A stretch of 64,000 bases of DNA from Pseudomonas palmensis (GCF_017848315.1 NZ_JAFKEC010000011.1:1-64000), one strand, 5' to 3'; numbered from the stretch's first letter, positions 8,423-17,807 are shown. Numbers and translations: made by a program. Notes: generated by a model from the sequence alone, not told the origin.

Positions 8423-9247
8423 ATGAGCACCCCTTCGAGCTGGCGCGAGCGGCTCTACGTCATCGTCTTTCAAGCCGACACCGTGGCCGGCCGGCGCTTC
8501 GACAGCATTCTGCTGCTGATCATCCTGGCCAGCCTGATCACCGTCATCCTCGACAGCATCGACGAGGTCCACCAGGGCTACGCCGGGCTGCTGGCCTGGA
8601 TCGAGTGGGGCTTTACCGCCATCTTCCTGGCCGAATACCTCACCCGCCTGTACTGCTCGCCCAAGCCGCTGCGCTATGCCTTCAGCTTCTACGGGCTGGT
8701 GGACCTGCTGGCAATCGTGCCGGGCATCATCGCCATCTACTACAGTGACGCGCAGTACCTGCTGATCATCCGCGTGATCCGCATGCTGCGCATCTTCCGC
8801 GTGCTCAAGCTCGGCCCGTACCTCAAGCAGGCCAACTACCTGATGTCGGCGCTGCGCGGCAGCAAGCAGAAGATCATCGTGTTCCTGGTCAGCGTGTCGA
8901 CCCTGGTCACGGTGTTCGGCACCCTGATGTACGTGGTCGAAGGCCCGGAGCACGGCTTCACCAGCATCCCCAAGGGCATCTACTGGGCCATCGTGACCCT
9001 GACCACCGTGGGCTTTGGCGACATCGTGCCCAAGACCCCGCTGGGCCAGGTGATTTCCTCGCTGGTGATGATCACCGGCTATTCGATCATCGCCGTGCCC
9101 ACCGGCATCTTCACTGCCGAGCTGGCCAACGCCATGCGCGGCGAGCAGCTGCAGCACGCCTGCCCCACCTGCCACAAGGGCAGCCACGAGCAGAGCGCCG
9201 CGTTCTGTTCACGCTGCGGCAATGCGCTGTTCAAGAAAATGGAATAA
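8423..9247 (+). CDS. Voltage-gated potassium channel with C-terminal zinc ribbon
   Basis: A 274-residue six-helix ion channel. The S4 voltage sensor has positive charges every third residue (R117, R120, R123, R126, K129). The pore has the K+ filter TTVGFGD at 194-200, and the S6 helix ends near residue 235. The C-terminus is unusual: CPTC at 247-250 and CSRC at 262-265 form a four-cysteine zinc ribbon, ending ALFKKME. The channel part fits bacterial Kv proteins of the inner membrane; the ribbon's role (metal or redox gating, or partner binding) is unknown. It begins 31 bases after the urea transporter. Confidence 0.9.
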   Translation: MSTPSSWRERLYVIVFQADTVAGRRFDSILLLIILASLITVILDSIDEVHQGYAGLLAWIEWGFTAIFLAEYLTRLYCSPKPLRYAFSFYGLVDLLAIVPGIIAIYYSDAQYLLIIRVIRMLRIFRVLKLGPYLKQANYLMSALRGSKQKIIVFLVSVSTLVTVFGTLMYVVEGPEHGFTSIPKGIYWAIVTLTTVGFGDIVPKTPLGQVISSLVMITGYSIIAVPTGIFTAELANAMRGEQLQHACPTCHKGSHEQSAAFCSRCGNALFKKME

Positions 9248-9301
9248 CCACAGCACTTTTTAATCTTTAAGCGACTAAGGCCGAGCCGCTATAGTCGCTG
9301 G

Positions 9302-9307
9302 CATAAT
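9302..9307 (+). promoter_or_regulatory. Extended -10 box (TGG CATAAT) upstream of sbp
   Basis: CATAAT preceded by TG and one base matches an extended -10 element 33 bases before the sbp start. No good -35 is visible, which fits activator-dependent sulfur-starvation genes. An interrupted inverted repeat, GCGACTA (9271-9277) and TAGTCGC (9292-9298), lies just upstream and could be an activator site. Confidence 0.35.
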
Positions 9308-9339
9308 GCCTTTCTCCCAACTCGAACAAGGAATGCGCA

Positions 9340-10341
9340 GTGAAAAAACTCTTTGGTGCCTCGCTTCTGGCCGCAGGCCTGGCCCTGGGCAACCTCGCCC
9401 AGGCCGCCCCGACCACCCTGCTCAACGTCTCCTACGACGTGATGCGCGACTTCTACAAGGACTACAACGCCGCGTTCCAGAAGCACTGGGAAGCCGAGCA
9501 CAAAGAGAAAATCAACGTGCAGATGTCCTTCGGCGGTTCGAGCAAGCAGGCGCGCTCGGTGATCGACGGCCTGCCGGCCGACGTCATCACCATGAACATG
9601 GCCACCGACATCAATGCCCTGGCCGACAACGGCAAGCTGGTGCCGGACAACTGGGTCACCCGCCTGCCCAACAACAGCGCGCCCTTCACCTCCGCCACCG
9701 TGTTCATCGTGCGCAAGGGCAACCCCAAGGCCCTGAAGGACTGGCCCGACCTGCTCAAGGACGGCGTACAGGTGATCGTGCCCAACCCCAAGACCTCGGG
9801 CAACGGCCGCTACACCTACCTGTCGGCATGGGGCTATGTGCTCAAGAACGGCGGTGACGAGAACAAGGCCAAGGACTTCGTCGGCAAGCTGTTCAAGCAG
9901 GCGCCGGTGCTCGATACCGGTGGCCGTGCCGCGACCACCACCTTCATGACCAACCAGATCGGCGACGTGCTGGTGACCTTCGAGAACGAAGCCGAGATGA
10001 TCGCGCGCGAATTCGGTCGCGACCAGTTCGAGGTGATCTACCCGAGCGTGTCGGCCGAAGCCGAGCCGCCGGTGAGCGTGGTCGACAAGGTGGTGGACAA
10101 GAAGAAAAGCCGTGCCACCGCCGAGGAGTACCTCAAGTACCTGTGGTCGCCTGAAGCCCAGGAAATTGCCGCCAACAACTACCTGCGCCCACGCGACGCG
10201 ACCGTGCTGGCCAAGTACACCGACCGCTTCCCCAAAGTCGACTTCCTGTCGGTGGAGAAGACCTTCGGTGACTGGCGCACCGTGCAGAAGACCCACTTCA
10301 ACGACGGCGGGATCTTCGACCAGATCTACACCGGGCAGTAA
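9340..10341 (+). CDS. sbp: Periplasmic sulfate-binding protein
   Basis: A 333-residue sulfate/thiosulfate-binding protein starting from GTG, with AAGGAA eight bases upstream. The N-terminus has a classic signal peptide ending LAQAA. Family motifs include LNVSYDVMRDFYKDYN near residue 28, SFGGSSKQARSVIDGL near 65 and the TSGNGRYTYLSAWG segment near 152. It would deliver sulfate to the CysTWA transporter, which is not in this window, so the gene is an orphan binding protein here. A strong terminator follows. Confidence 0.95.
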   Translation: MKKLFGASLLAAGLALGNLAQAAPTTLLNVSYDVMRDFYKDYNAAFQKHWEAEHKEKINVQMSFGGSSKQARSVIDGLPADVITMNMATDINALADNGKLVPDNWVTRLPNNSAPFTSATVFIVRKGNPKALKDWPDLLKDGVQVIVPNPKTSGNGRYTYLSAWGYVLKNGGDENKAKDFVGKLFKQAPVLDTGGRAATTTFMTNQIGDVLVTFENEAEMIAREFGRDQFEVIYPSVSAEAEPPVSVVDKVVDKKKSRATAEEYLKYLWSPEAQEIAANNYLRPRDATVLAKYTDRFPKVDFLSVEKTFGDWRTVQKTHFNDGGIFDQIYTGQ

Positions 10342-10353
10342 GGCCGGGTGACG

Positions 10354-10386
10354 AATCCGGGGCCAGTGACGGGCCCCGGATTTTTT
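10354..10386 (+). terminator. Rho-independent terminator of sbp
   Basis: A 10-base-pair stem (ATCCGGGGCC / GGCCCCGGAT) with a six-base loop, directly followed by a run of T. It lies 13 bases past the sbp stop and is the clearest intrinsic terminator in the window. Confidence 0.9.
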
Positions 10387-10402
10387 GTGGCCGGCGTTCG
10401 GG

Positions 10403-10493
10403 CCTGTCGCGGGTCAAGCCCGCTGCCACAAGGTGATGTGCCGATTTCAAGGGCGATGTCGCACCTGTGGGAGCGGGCTTGACCCGCGATGAA
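10403..10493. repeat. Inverted pair of a GCGGGTCAAGCCCGC-type REP
   Basis: Two facing copies of a different palindrome (CGCGGGTCAAGCCCGCT and its complement AGCGGGCTTGACCCGCG), at about 10403-10433 and 10462-10493. Elements of this kind are common between Pseudomonas genes. It separates sbp from the mechanosensitive channel gene. Confidence 0.8.
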
Positions 10494-10579
10494 TTCACCT
10501 CGGTTTCGAACTTGCCCGGCAAATACCGATCAGTTCCTTGGACTACCCTTTCCGTCATTCACGGCTCAAGGAGTGCCCA

Positions 10580-12619
10580 GTGACCCGATTGCTCACCCTG
10601 CTGCTCGGTTGCCTGCTCAGCACGCAACTGCTCGCCGCCAGCCTCATCCCCGGCACCGACAGCGCCGAAACCGCCGAAAAAGCCCCGGAACCCGTGGTTC
10701 AGGGCGGCCTGCTCGGCGCCCTGGCCAACAGCCTCGACAGCGTCACCCAGGAAATCGACGTCGACGGTCACCTGGTCGACGCCTGGCGCCTGCGCGCCAA
10801 TCGCGCCAGCAAGGAGGCCAACCAGCTGGTCGACCGCCACGCCGAAGACTCCTTCGACCTGCTGGTGGACTTTGCCCTGCTCAGCCTCACCTGGCTGGTG
10901 GTGTTCGGCGTGCTCACCAGCTTGGGCCGCGTGCTGTCCCACCACATCAATCGCAGGCGCCCGCTGCGCGAACGTCCGCGGTTGCAGAAACTGCTCGGCT
11001 ACCTGCTGCCCTACACCCTGCCGGCCCTGGCCAGCCTGCCCGCCACCCTCTACGCCAGCACGCGCCTGCTCGACCCCTCGATCGGCCGCGCGCTGGGCCT
11101 GAGCCTGGCCTACGCCACCAGCAGCGGCCTGTTCTCGACGTCGATCATCCTGTGCCTGATCACCGTGTTCGACACCGGCCACAAGCGCACCGCCGTGCGC
11201 ATCATCCGCAAGATCGCGCCACACCCGTTGTTCATGATCGGCTTTCTCGCCGCCTGGGCCGACGCCCTGACCAGCCCGCAGATCACCCGCCAGATCGGTG
11301 GCAACCTCACCAGCAGCATCGCGGTGATCACCGGCCTGCTGGCCACCTTCGCCTTCGCCGCGCTGGTAATCCGCCTGCGCCGCCCGGTGGCCCACCTGAT
11401 CCGCAACCGCGACCTGCACGACCGCCTGCAGCACCGCGCCCTGCAGGAAACCCTGCGGATCTTCTCGTGGCTGTGGTACCTGCCGATCCTGATGATGATC
11501 CTGGTATCGGCGATCAACCTGATCGGCGCCGGCGAAGAAAGCCAGAAGGCCCTGCAAAAGGCCCTGCTGACCACGGTGCTGCTGGTGGGCACGGTGTTCC
11601 TGAGCACGGTGCTGCAGCACCTGTTCAAGTCCCGCGAGGTCGACCCCGGCCAGCGCCTTCGCCCCTACAAGGAACTGGTGCGCAACCTCGCCCACGCGCT
11701 GCTGCGCATCGGCATGGCCATCGCCTTCATCGAGCTGCTGGGGCGCATCTGGGGTTTTTCGGTGCTCGAATTCGCCGTGCGCAACAGCCTGGGTCGGGCA
11801 ATCAGCGATTCGCTGAGCAGCATCGGGTTGATCTTGCTGGTCACCTGGCTGCTGTGGGTGGTGATCGACACCGCCATCCAGGAAGCCCTCAAGCCCAGCG
11901 CCGGCCGGCGCGCTTCGCGCCAGCCCAGCACACGGGTGCGCACTATCCTGCCGATGCTGCGCAACGCGGTGAAGATCGTGCTGGTGGTGATCTGCACCAT
12001 CACCACCATGGCCAACCTGGGCATCAACGTGGCGCCGCTGCTGGCCGGTGCCGGGGTGGTCGGCCTGGCCATCGGTTTCGGTTCGCAGCAGCTGGTACAG
12101 GACGTGATCACCGGCCTGTTCATCCTGATCGAGGACACCATCGCCATCGGCGACTGGGTGGTGCTCGACTCCGGCCACGCCGGCACCGTCGAGAGCCTGA
12201 CCATCCGCACCCTGCGCCTGCGTGACGGCAAGGGCTTCGTGCACTCGGTACCGTTCGGCCAGATCAAGGCCGTCACCAACCAGTCGCGCCAGTTCGCCTA
12301 TGCGTTCTTCTCGGTGCAGTTCAGCTACCAGACCGATGTCGACAGCGCCCTGCACCTGATCCGCGAGGTGGGCCAGTCGATCAGCGAGGACCCGGTGCTG
12401 CGCCACAGCCTGCAAGGGCCGCTGCAGGTGTTCGGGGTGGACGCCATGAACCTCAACGGCATCACCCTCACCGCCCAGTTCCGCACCACCTCGGGCGGGC
12501 AGTACGCAGTGAACCGGGCGTTCAACGAACGCCTGAAAAAGCGCGTGGACCAGACCGACGACGTGAGCTTCGCGCAGTATTACCCGCAACCGGCCCACGT
12601 ACGCGACGAAACGGTGTAG
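10580..12619 (+). CDS. Large MscS-family mechanosensitive channel
   Basis: A 679-residue inner-membrane protein. The start is taken as GTG at 10580 because AAGGAG lies seven bases upstream and the N-terminus is then a clean signal peptide (ending near LLAAS). An extra-long N-terminal part with several membrane helices (about 95-420) precedes the MscS core: pore helix with LLAGAGVVGLAIGFGSQQLV near residue 490, then the beta domain with VVLDSGHAGTVES. It resembles the multi-helix MscS paralogues rather than the 286-residue MscS. It should release solutes on hypo-osmotic shock. The gene is monocistronic, flanked by REP elements upstream. Confidence 0.9.
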   Translation: MTRLLTLLLGCLLSTQLLAASLIPGTDSAETAEKAPEPVVQGGLLGALANSLDSVTQEIDVDGHLVDAWRLRANRASKEANQLVDRHAEDSFDLLVDFALLSLTWLVVFGVLTSLGRVLSHHINRRRPLRERPRLQKLLGYLLPYTLPALASLPATLYASTRLLDPSIGRALGLSLAYATSSGLFSTSIILCLITVFDTGHKRTAVRIIRKIAPHPLFMIGFLAAWADALTSPQITRQIGGNLTSSIAVITGLLATFAFAALVIRLRRPVAHLIRNRDLHDRLQHRALQETLRIFSWLWYLPILMMILVSAINLIGAGEESQKALQKALLTTVLLVGTVFLSTVLQHLFKSREVDPGQRLRPYKELVRNLAHALLRIGMAIAFIELLGRIWGFSVLEFAVRNSLGRAISDSLSSIGLILLVTWLLWVVIDTAIQEALKPSAGRRASRQPSTRVRTILPMLRNAVKIVLVVICTITTMANLGINVAPLLAGAGVVGLAIGFGSQQLVQDVITGLFILIEDTIAIGDWVVLDSGHAGTVESLTIRTLRLRDGKGFVHSVPFGQIKAVTNQSRQFAYAFFSVQFSYQTDVDSALHLIREVGQSISEDPVLRHSLQGPLQVFGVDAMNLNGITLTAQFRTTSGGQYAVNRAFNERLKKRVDQTDDVSFAQYYPQPAHVRDETV

Positions 12620-12673
12620 ACACTGCGGCGTTCAACCTTCCCGGCATGGGAAGGTGGTGCTAAAGTCGCCGCC

Positions 12674-13060
12674 ATGAAATTTACCCGTGCCGACCGCTCG
12701 CTGATTGCCTGGACGCTGTACTTCAGCGTCCTGTTCAATCTGTTCGCCTGCGGTATCGGCCACGGCCAGATGATGGGCCTGCAGCTCAACGGCATCGGCG
12801 GAGCCTTCTGCTCGGCCATGGGCACCCCGGGCCCGACCCTCAAGACCGATTACAGCGATGCCTCCATCGCCGGCTGGGACAGCCTGCAAACCTGCCCGGT
12901 GTGTGCCGCGGCCGTGGTGTGCCTGGCCCTGAGCCTGGTGATCGGCTGGCTGCTGGCGTTCACCCGCACGCGCCGCTACCACCGCGAACTGCGCAGCAAG
13001 GCGCCACCTCGCTACTGCTGGCCCTCGGCCAACCCGCGCGCCTCCCCCCTGCTGGCCTGA
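12674..13060 (+). CDS. DUF2946 family protein
   Basis: A 128-residue protein with an N-terminal membrane helix (WTLYFSVLFNLFACGIG), a central HGQMM and FCSAMG region, TCPVCAAAVVC near residue 75 and a second helix. This matches the DUF2946 family, small proteins often found near copper or TonB-dependent uptake genes. The His/Met/Cys-rich centre suggests metal contact, which is inference. It is followed by a TonB receptor and a PepSY protein in the same direction, probably one unit. Confidence 0.75.
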   Translation: MKFTRADRSLIAWTLYFSVLFNLFACGIGHGQMMGLQLNGIGGAFCSAMGTPGPTLKTDYSDASIAGWDSLQTCPVCAAAVVCLALSLVIGWLLAFTRTRRYHRELRSKAPPRYCWPSANPRASPLLA

Positions 13061-13150
13061 TCCAACCCGGCAGCCTTGCCGCTGCCCGTACCGGCACACG
13101 CCTGCGCCACTGCGCGGGGGTGCCGTTGGCTCACCTGCAGAGTTCGCTCA

Positions 13151-15304
13151 ATGACCCCTTTCCCACGTTTGCAGGGCTGCACTGCCCTGCTCTGCGCCCT
13201 GTCGCTCAACGCCGTTGCCGACGAGGCACTCGTGCTGCCCGATGTACTGGTCAGCGACCGGCCGATCCCGGTGGACGGCGTGTTGCTCGACACCCCCTCG
13301 CAAACCGGTTCGCGCCTGGGCCTCACGCCCCGCGAAACCCCGGCCTCGATCAGCATCGTCAACCGCCAGCAGATCGAACAGCGCGGCGCCAGGACCACCC
13401 AGGACATGCTCGCCGGCGTACCCGGCCTGAACGCCGCCTCCCCGCCTGGCTCGGCCGGCTCGGTGTCGTACCGGGGCTTTTCCGGGGCGCAGATCACCCA
13501 GCTGTTCAATGGCATCAGCGTGCAGTACGACTCGATCGCCGCACGCCCGGTCGACAGCTGGATCTATGACCGCGTCGAAGCGGTCGGCGGCCCGTCCAGC
13601 TTCCTGTTCGGCGCCGGCGCCGTAGGCGGCTCGATCAACTACATCACCAAGCTGGCCAACCGCGACGAAGACTTCAATGAAGGCCGCGTCAGCTATGGCA
13701 GCTACGACAGCAGCGAGACCTCGTTCGGCTTCAACCACGCACTCAACGACACCAACCATGCGCGCCTGGATTTCAGCCATACCCGCAGCAATGGCTACGT
13801 CGACCGCGAGGAGCGCGATGCCTGGAGCGTGGCGTTCTCGCTGCTGACCGACATCAACGACCAGCTGTCCCACACCCTGGCACTCGAATACCAGAACGAG
13901 AGCGTCGACAGCCCCTACTGGGGCAGCCCGGTGCTCAACCCGCTGGGCGGCCAGATGAAGGTGGACAAGAGCCGGCGCTTCGAGAACTACAACGTCGAGG
14001 ACGGGCGCTACGAGCAGCGCGTGCGCTGGCTGCGCTCGATCACCGAGTATCGTTTCGACGACGCCACCTCGCTGCGCAATACGCTTTACCACTACAACGC
14101 CGAGCGCAACTTCCGCAATCTCGAGACCTACACCTACAACGCCGACAACAGCCGCGTGCAACGCGCCGGCAGCCTGCTGCAACGGCACGACCAGGAGCTC
14201 AACGGCAACCGCGTGGAACTGCTGCATGACGGCCAGCTGTTCGGCCTGCGCAGCCAGTGGTCGACGGGCCTGGACTACAGCCACAACGTGCAGATGACCT
14301 ACCCGCGCTCGGGCACCGCTGCCGGCAGCGTCGACCCCGACCACTTCGACCCGGGACACTTCTACGACCTGCCGGGCATGTTCCCCGGCTACGAGAAGAA
14401 CCGTCAGAACACGGTCGACACCTGGGCCGGCTTTTTGGAGAACCGCCTGACCCTGACCGATCGCCTGACCCTGCTGACGGGCCTGCGCCACGACAGCATC
14501 GACCTGCAGGTACGCAACTACCGCGCCGTCAACGAGGCCAACCCGGCGCAGTTCAAACGCCGCTACCAGCCCACCACCGGGCGTGTGGGCCTGGTGTTCG
14601 AGCTGACCCCGTCGGCCAACGTGTATGTGCAGTACAGCACCGCCGCCGACCCGCCCGCCGGCATGCTCACCACCGCCAGCTTCGGCCAGGTGCGCGACTT
14701 CGACCTGAGCACCGGCAAGCAGCTGGAGGTGGGCAGCAAGTTCGACTTTCTGGACGGACGCGGTTCGGCCACCGTGGCCGCCTACCGCATCGAGCGCGAC
14801 AACCTGGCCACCGCCGACCCGGCCAACCCCGGCTTCACCCAGCCGGTGGGCAAGCAGTCGTCACGCGGTATCGAGGTGGCGGCGGCGCTGCGTGTCACCC
14901 CGCAACTGCTGGCCGAAGGCAACTTCGCCTATGTCGATGCGCAGTACGACGCGTTCAACGAAAACGTCGGCGGCCAGTCGTTCTCGCGCAAGGGCAACAC
15001 CCCCACCAATACCCCGGACCGGGTGGCCAACCTGTGGCTGACCTACGACCTGGACCCGCAGTGGCAGGTGGGCGGCGACAGCCGCTATGTGTCGTCGGTG
15101 TATGCCGATGCGGCCAACACCCGCTACGCGCCGTCGTACACCCTGTTCGGGGCCTTCGTCGGCTACAAGGTGGATGCCGACACGCGCATCACCGCGCGGG
15201 TGCGCAACCTGACCGACGAGGTGTACGCACGCTGGACCTCGTCGAGCATGCTCTACCTGGGTGCACCGCGCACCTTCGAACTGGCGGTGCAGACCCGCTT
15301 CTGA
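13151..15304 (+). CDS. TonB-dependent outer-membrane receptor (siderophore/metal)
   Basis: A 717-residue receptor. Starting at ATG 13151 gives a proper signal peptide ending NAVADE; the in-frame ATG at 13076 would put 25 residues ahead of it. A TonB-box-like LVLPDVLV follows, then the plug domain (RETPASISIVNRQQIEQRG, YRGFSGAQ, about 45-170) and a 22-strand barrel ending in the terminal phenylalanine of AVQTRF required for outer-membrane assembly. It resembles ferric-siderophore receptors. The neighbouring DUF2946 and PepSY genes suggest an iron or copper uptake cluster; the ligand cannot be told from sequence. Confidence 0.9.
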   Translation: MTPFPRLQGCTALLCALSLNAVADEALVLPDVLVSDRPIPVDGVLLDTPSQTGSRLGLTPRETPASISIVNRQQIEQRGARTTQDMLAGVPGLNAASPPGSAGSVSYRGFSGAQITQLFNGISVQYDSIAARPVDSWIYDRVEAVGGPSSFLFGAGAVGGSINYITKLANRDEDFNEGRVSYGSYDSSETSFGFNHALNDTNHARLDFSHTRSNGYVDREERDAWSVAFSLLTDINDQLSHTLALEYQNESVDSPYWGSPVLNPLGGQMKVDKSRRFENYNVEDGRYEQRVRWLRSITEYRFDDATSLRNTLYHYNAERNFRNLETYTYNADNSRVQRAGSLLQRHDQELNGNRVELLHDGQLFGLRSQWSTGLDYSHNVQMTYPRSGTAAGSVDPDHFDPGHFYDLPGMFPGYEKNRQNTVDTWAGFLENRLTLTDRLTLLTGLRHDSIDLQVRNYRAVNEANPAQFKRRYQPTTGRVGLVFELTPSANVYVQYSTAADPPAGMLTTASFGQVRDFDLSTGKQLEVGSKFDFLDGRGSATVAAYRIERDNLATADPANPGFTQPVGKQSSRGIEVAAALRVTPQLLAEGNFAYVDAQYDAFNENVGGQSFSRKGNTPTNTPDRVANLWLTYDLDPQWQVGGDSRYVSSVYADAANTRYAPSYTLFGAFVGYKVDADTRITARVRNLTDEVYARWTSSSMLYLGAPRTFELAVQTRF

Positions 15305-15315
15305 CTGGGCCGGGC

Positions 15316-15332
15316 CGGGGCGTTCGCGCCCC
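15316..15332 (+). other. Short hairpin between receptor and PepSY gene
   Basis: CGGGGCG and its complement surround a TTC loop 12 bases past the receptor stop. No T-run follows. It is a likely intercistronic stabiliser. Confidence 0.35.
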
Positions 15333-15352
15333 GTCCCTGATGGAGCGTTGCA

Positions 15353-16804
15353 ATGAAGCGTTATCTGTATCTGTGGCATCGCTGGCTGGGGATCGTGACC
15401 TGCGTGTTCATGGCGCTGTGGTTCGTCTCGGGCATGGTGATGCTGTACGTGGGCTACCCCAAGCTGACCCCGCGCGAGCACCTGGCGCACCTGCCGGCGC
15501 TGTCGGCGCAGGGCTGTTGCGTCTCGCTGGGCGAGGCGCTGGCGGTGGCCGATCCGCAACCTGCACGCATACGCCTGAGCAGCGTGGCCGGGCAGGCGCT
15601 TTACCTGTTCGACTATGCCAGCGGCAAGGCCGTGGCGGTGGACGCAACTAGCGGCCAGCGCATCGCACCCACCACCCGCGAACGGGCGCTGGCCAGTGCC
15701 GGGCAATACGACCCGCATGCGCCGCTGACCTATCGCGACGCGGTGCAGGAAGACCTGTGGAGCCATTCGCGCGCACTGGATGCGCACCGGCCGCTGCATC
15801 GCGTGCAGTTGAGCGATACGGACGGCACCTTGCTGTACATCAGCGGCCAGACCGGCGAAGTGGTGCGCGATGCCAGCGCCAGCGAGCGCGGCTGGAACCT
15901 GATCGGCGCCTGGCTGCACTGGCTGTATCCGTTGCGCGGCATCGGCGTGGACGGGCTGTGGAGCAACCTGGTGATCTACCTGTCGCTGGCGGCCAGCGTG
16001 ATGGCGCTGCTGGGCGCGGTGGTGGGGGTGATGCGCTGGCGTTTCAGCCGGCCCTACCGCAGCGGTTCGCGTTCGCCGTACAAGGGCTGGGCACGCTGGC
16101 ACCATGTGGGCGGGTTGCTGTTCGGTGCCCTGGCCATCACCTGGATTTTCAGTGGGCTGATGTCGATGAACCCGTGGCGGCTGTTCAGCAGTGCCCAGCC
16201 GCTGGATACCTCGGCGTATCAGGGCGGGCCGCTGAATGCGGCGGCGTTCCCGCTGTCGGTGCCCCAGGCACTGGCGCGCTTTGCCGACCAGGGCTTCACC
16301 GCCCGCGAGCTGGAGTGGCGGCTGATCGGGGGCGCGGGGTATGTGGTGGGCCAGGACGGCGCGGGACGCACGCGGGTACTGTCGATGCACGACGGCCAGG
16401 TGCTGCAGCGTCTGCCACGGGCGGTGCTGGAGCAGGCGGCGCGGGCGATCGGGCCGGCGATGCAGGTGCAGCAGTTGGAGGCCTACGACTTCTACTACTA
16501 CGCGCGGGCCGAGCAGAGCATGCTCGGGCATCTTGAAAAGCGTCTGCCGGTGCTGCGGGTGCGCTTCGACGACCCGGCGCAGACCTGGCTGCATCTGGAC
16601 CTGTACACCGGTGAAGTACTGGGGCAACTGGACCAGCCACGGCGCGCGTCACGCTGGCTGTTCGCGTTGCTGCACAGCTGGGACTGGCTACCGCTGCTGA
16701 CGCGGCGGCCGTTGTGGGATGGGTGGATGATCGTGCTCAGCCTGGGTGGGCTGGTGCTGAGCGTAAGTGGTGTGGTGATGGGGTGGCGGCGTTTGCGCCG
16801 CTAG
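15353..16804 (+). CDS. PepSY-associated membrane protein (PiuB/siderophore-reductase-like)
   Basis: A 483-residue inner-membrane protein with four helices: near residues 8-32 (HRWLGIVTCVFMALWFVSG), 190-225, 248-275 and 452-475. A periplasmic PepSY region lies between the first two. The HRWLG near the N-terminus and the RWHHVGG start of the third helix carry histidines typical of this family, which may ligate heme and reduce ferric siderophores. GGAG precedes the ATG. It lies 48 bases after the TonB receptor, so it probably processes the ligand the receptor imports. Confidence 0.85.
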   Translation: MKRYLYLWHRWLGIVTCVFMALWFVSGMVMLYVGYPKLTPREHLAHLPALSAQGCCVSLGEALAVADPQPARIRLSSVAGQALYLFDYASGKAVAVDATSGQRIAPTTRERALASAGQYDPHAPLTYRDAVQEDLWSHSRALDAHRPLHRVQLSDTDGTLLYISGQTGEVVRDASASERGWNLIGAWLHWLYPLRGIGVDGLWSNLVIYLSLAASVMALLGAVVGVMRWRFSRPYRSGSRSPYKGWARWHHVGGLLFGALAITWIFSGLMSMNPWRLFSSAQPLDTSAYQGGPLNAAAFPLSVPQALARFADQGFTARELEWRLIGGAGYVVGQDGAGRTRVLSMHDGQVLQRLPRAVLEQAARAIGPAMQVQQLEAYDFYYYARAEQSMLGHLEKRLPVLRVRFDDPAQTWLHLDLYTGEVLGQLDQPRRASRWLFALLHSWDWLPLLTRRPLWDGWMIVLSLGGLVLSVSGVVMGWRRLRR

Positions 16805-16809
16805 CCTCA

Positions 16810-16873
16810 TTCGCCGGCAAGGCCGGCTCCTACAGACAACGCAAACCCTGTAGGAGCCGGCCTTGCCGGCGAA
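16810..16873. repeat. REP-type inverted pair between convergent genes
   Basis: Two perfect inverted copies of the TAGGAGCC element (16810-16834 and 16849-16873) fill the gap between the PepSY gene and the convergent methyltransferase gene. It could serve as a bidirectional 3' hairpin. Confidence 0.9.
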
Positions 16874-16886
16874 CAATCCACCCCGG

Positions 16887-17807
16887 TCACCCCTGGCGAA
16901 ACACCAGCGCCTTCAGCCCGCCCACCGGATCACTGTCCGCAAACTCCGGTGGGTTGGCCAGACGCTCCACGAACACCAGCCCCGGCGCCTCGGCTGCCAT
17001 CCCCTCGATCAGAAAGTCAGGCCCGATGGCCGGGTCGTTCACGCACGCCAGCACCGTGCCGCCTTCACTCAACAGCTCCGGCAGGCGGCGCAGGATCTTG
17101 CTGTAGTCCTGGGTCAGCACAAAGCTGCCCTTCTGGAACGTCGGCGGGTCGATGATGACCAGGTCATACGGCCCGCTCTTGCGCACCTTTCCCCATGACT
17201 TGAACAGCTCATGCCCCAGAAACCCCACCCGGCCCAGGTCATGCCCGTTGAGCCGATGGTTGTCGCGCCCGCGGCTCAGGGCCGAGCGCGCCATATCGAG
17301 GTTGATCACCTGCTCGGCCCCCCCGGCAATCGCTGCCACCGAAAACCCGCAGGTGTAGGCGAACAGGTTGAGCACCCGCTTGCCCGCCGCCTGCTCCCGC
17401 ACCCAGCGCCGGCCATAGCGCATGTCCAGGAACAGCCCGGTGTTCTGCTTCAGGCCCAGGTCCAGCTGATAGCGCAGGCCATCCTCGTCGATCACGCGGT
17501 GCTCGCTCGGCTCGCCCAGCAACCACTGGCCGGGGCTGTCGGGCAGGTAGCGGTGCTGAATCAGGATCGCCTGCCCGGGCCAGCCAGGGCTGGCGGCCAG
17601 GGTGCGCAGCATCTGCTCCAGCGTGGCCAGTTGCCCTTCGGGCGGTTCGCGAAACAGCGAGACCAGCAGCACGCCCTGCAGCCAGTCCACGGTGATCTGT
17701 TCAAGCCCCGGCCAGCAGCGCCCACGCCCATGGAACAGGCGCCGGGTTTCGGCAGGCGCAGGGTTCAGGGCACCGAGCAGGTGGGCGTGAAGGGTGGCAA
17801 TCGGCAT
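16887..17807 (-). CDS. Class I SAM-dependent methyltransferase (RlmI/RlmK-like)
   Basis: A 306-residue methyltransferase with the SAM site NLFAYTCGFSVAAIAGG near residue 150, an acidic strand end NLDMARSALSRGRDN and the DPPTF catalytic motif near 233. This combination is that of rRNA cytosine or guanine methyltransferases of the RlmI/RlmK group, though it lacks the PUA domain of RlmI, so the substrate is uncertain. The ATG at 17807 (MPIATLHAH) is preferred; an in-frame GTG at 17855 lies in a repeat arm. Monocistronic, facing the PepSY gene. Confidence 0.8.
   Translation of the reverse strand: MPIATLHAHLLGALNPAPAETRRLFHGRGRCWPGLEQITVDWLQGVLLVSLFREPPEGQLATLEQMLRTLAASPGWPGQAILIQHRYLPDSPGQWLLGEPSEHRVIDEDGLRYQLDLGLKQNTGLFLDMRYGRRWVREQAAGKRVLNLFAYTCGFSVAAIAGGAEQVINLDMARSALSRGRDNHRLNGHDLGRVGFLGHELFKSWGKVRKSGPYDLVIIDPPTFQKGSFVLTQDYSKILRRLPELLSEGGTVLACVNDPAIGPDFLIEGMAAEAPGLVFVERLANPPEFADSDPVGGLKALVFRQG

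Noticed and set aside
13076..13150. Upstream start for the TonB receptor
   Set aside because: It would add 25 residues before a good signal peptide; the ATG at 13151 is a better start.
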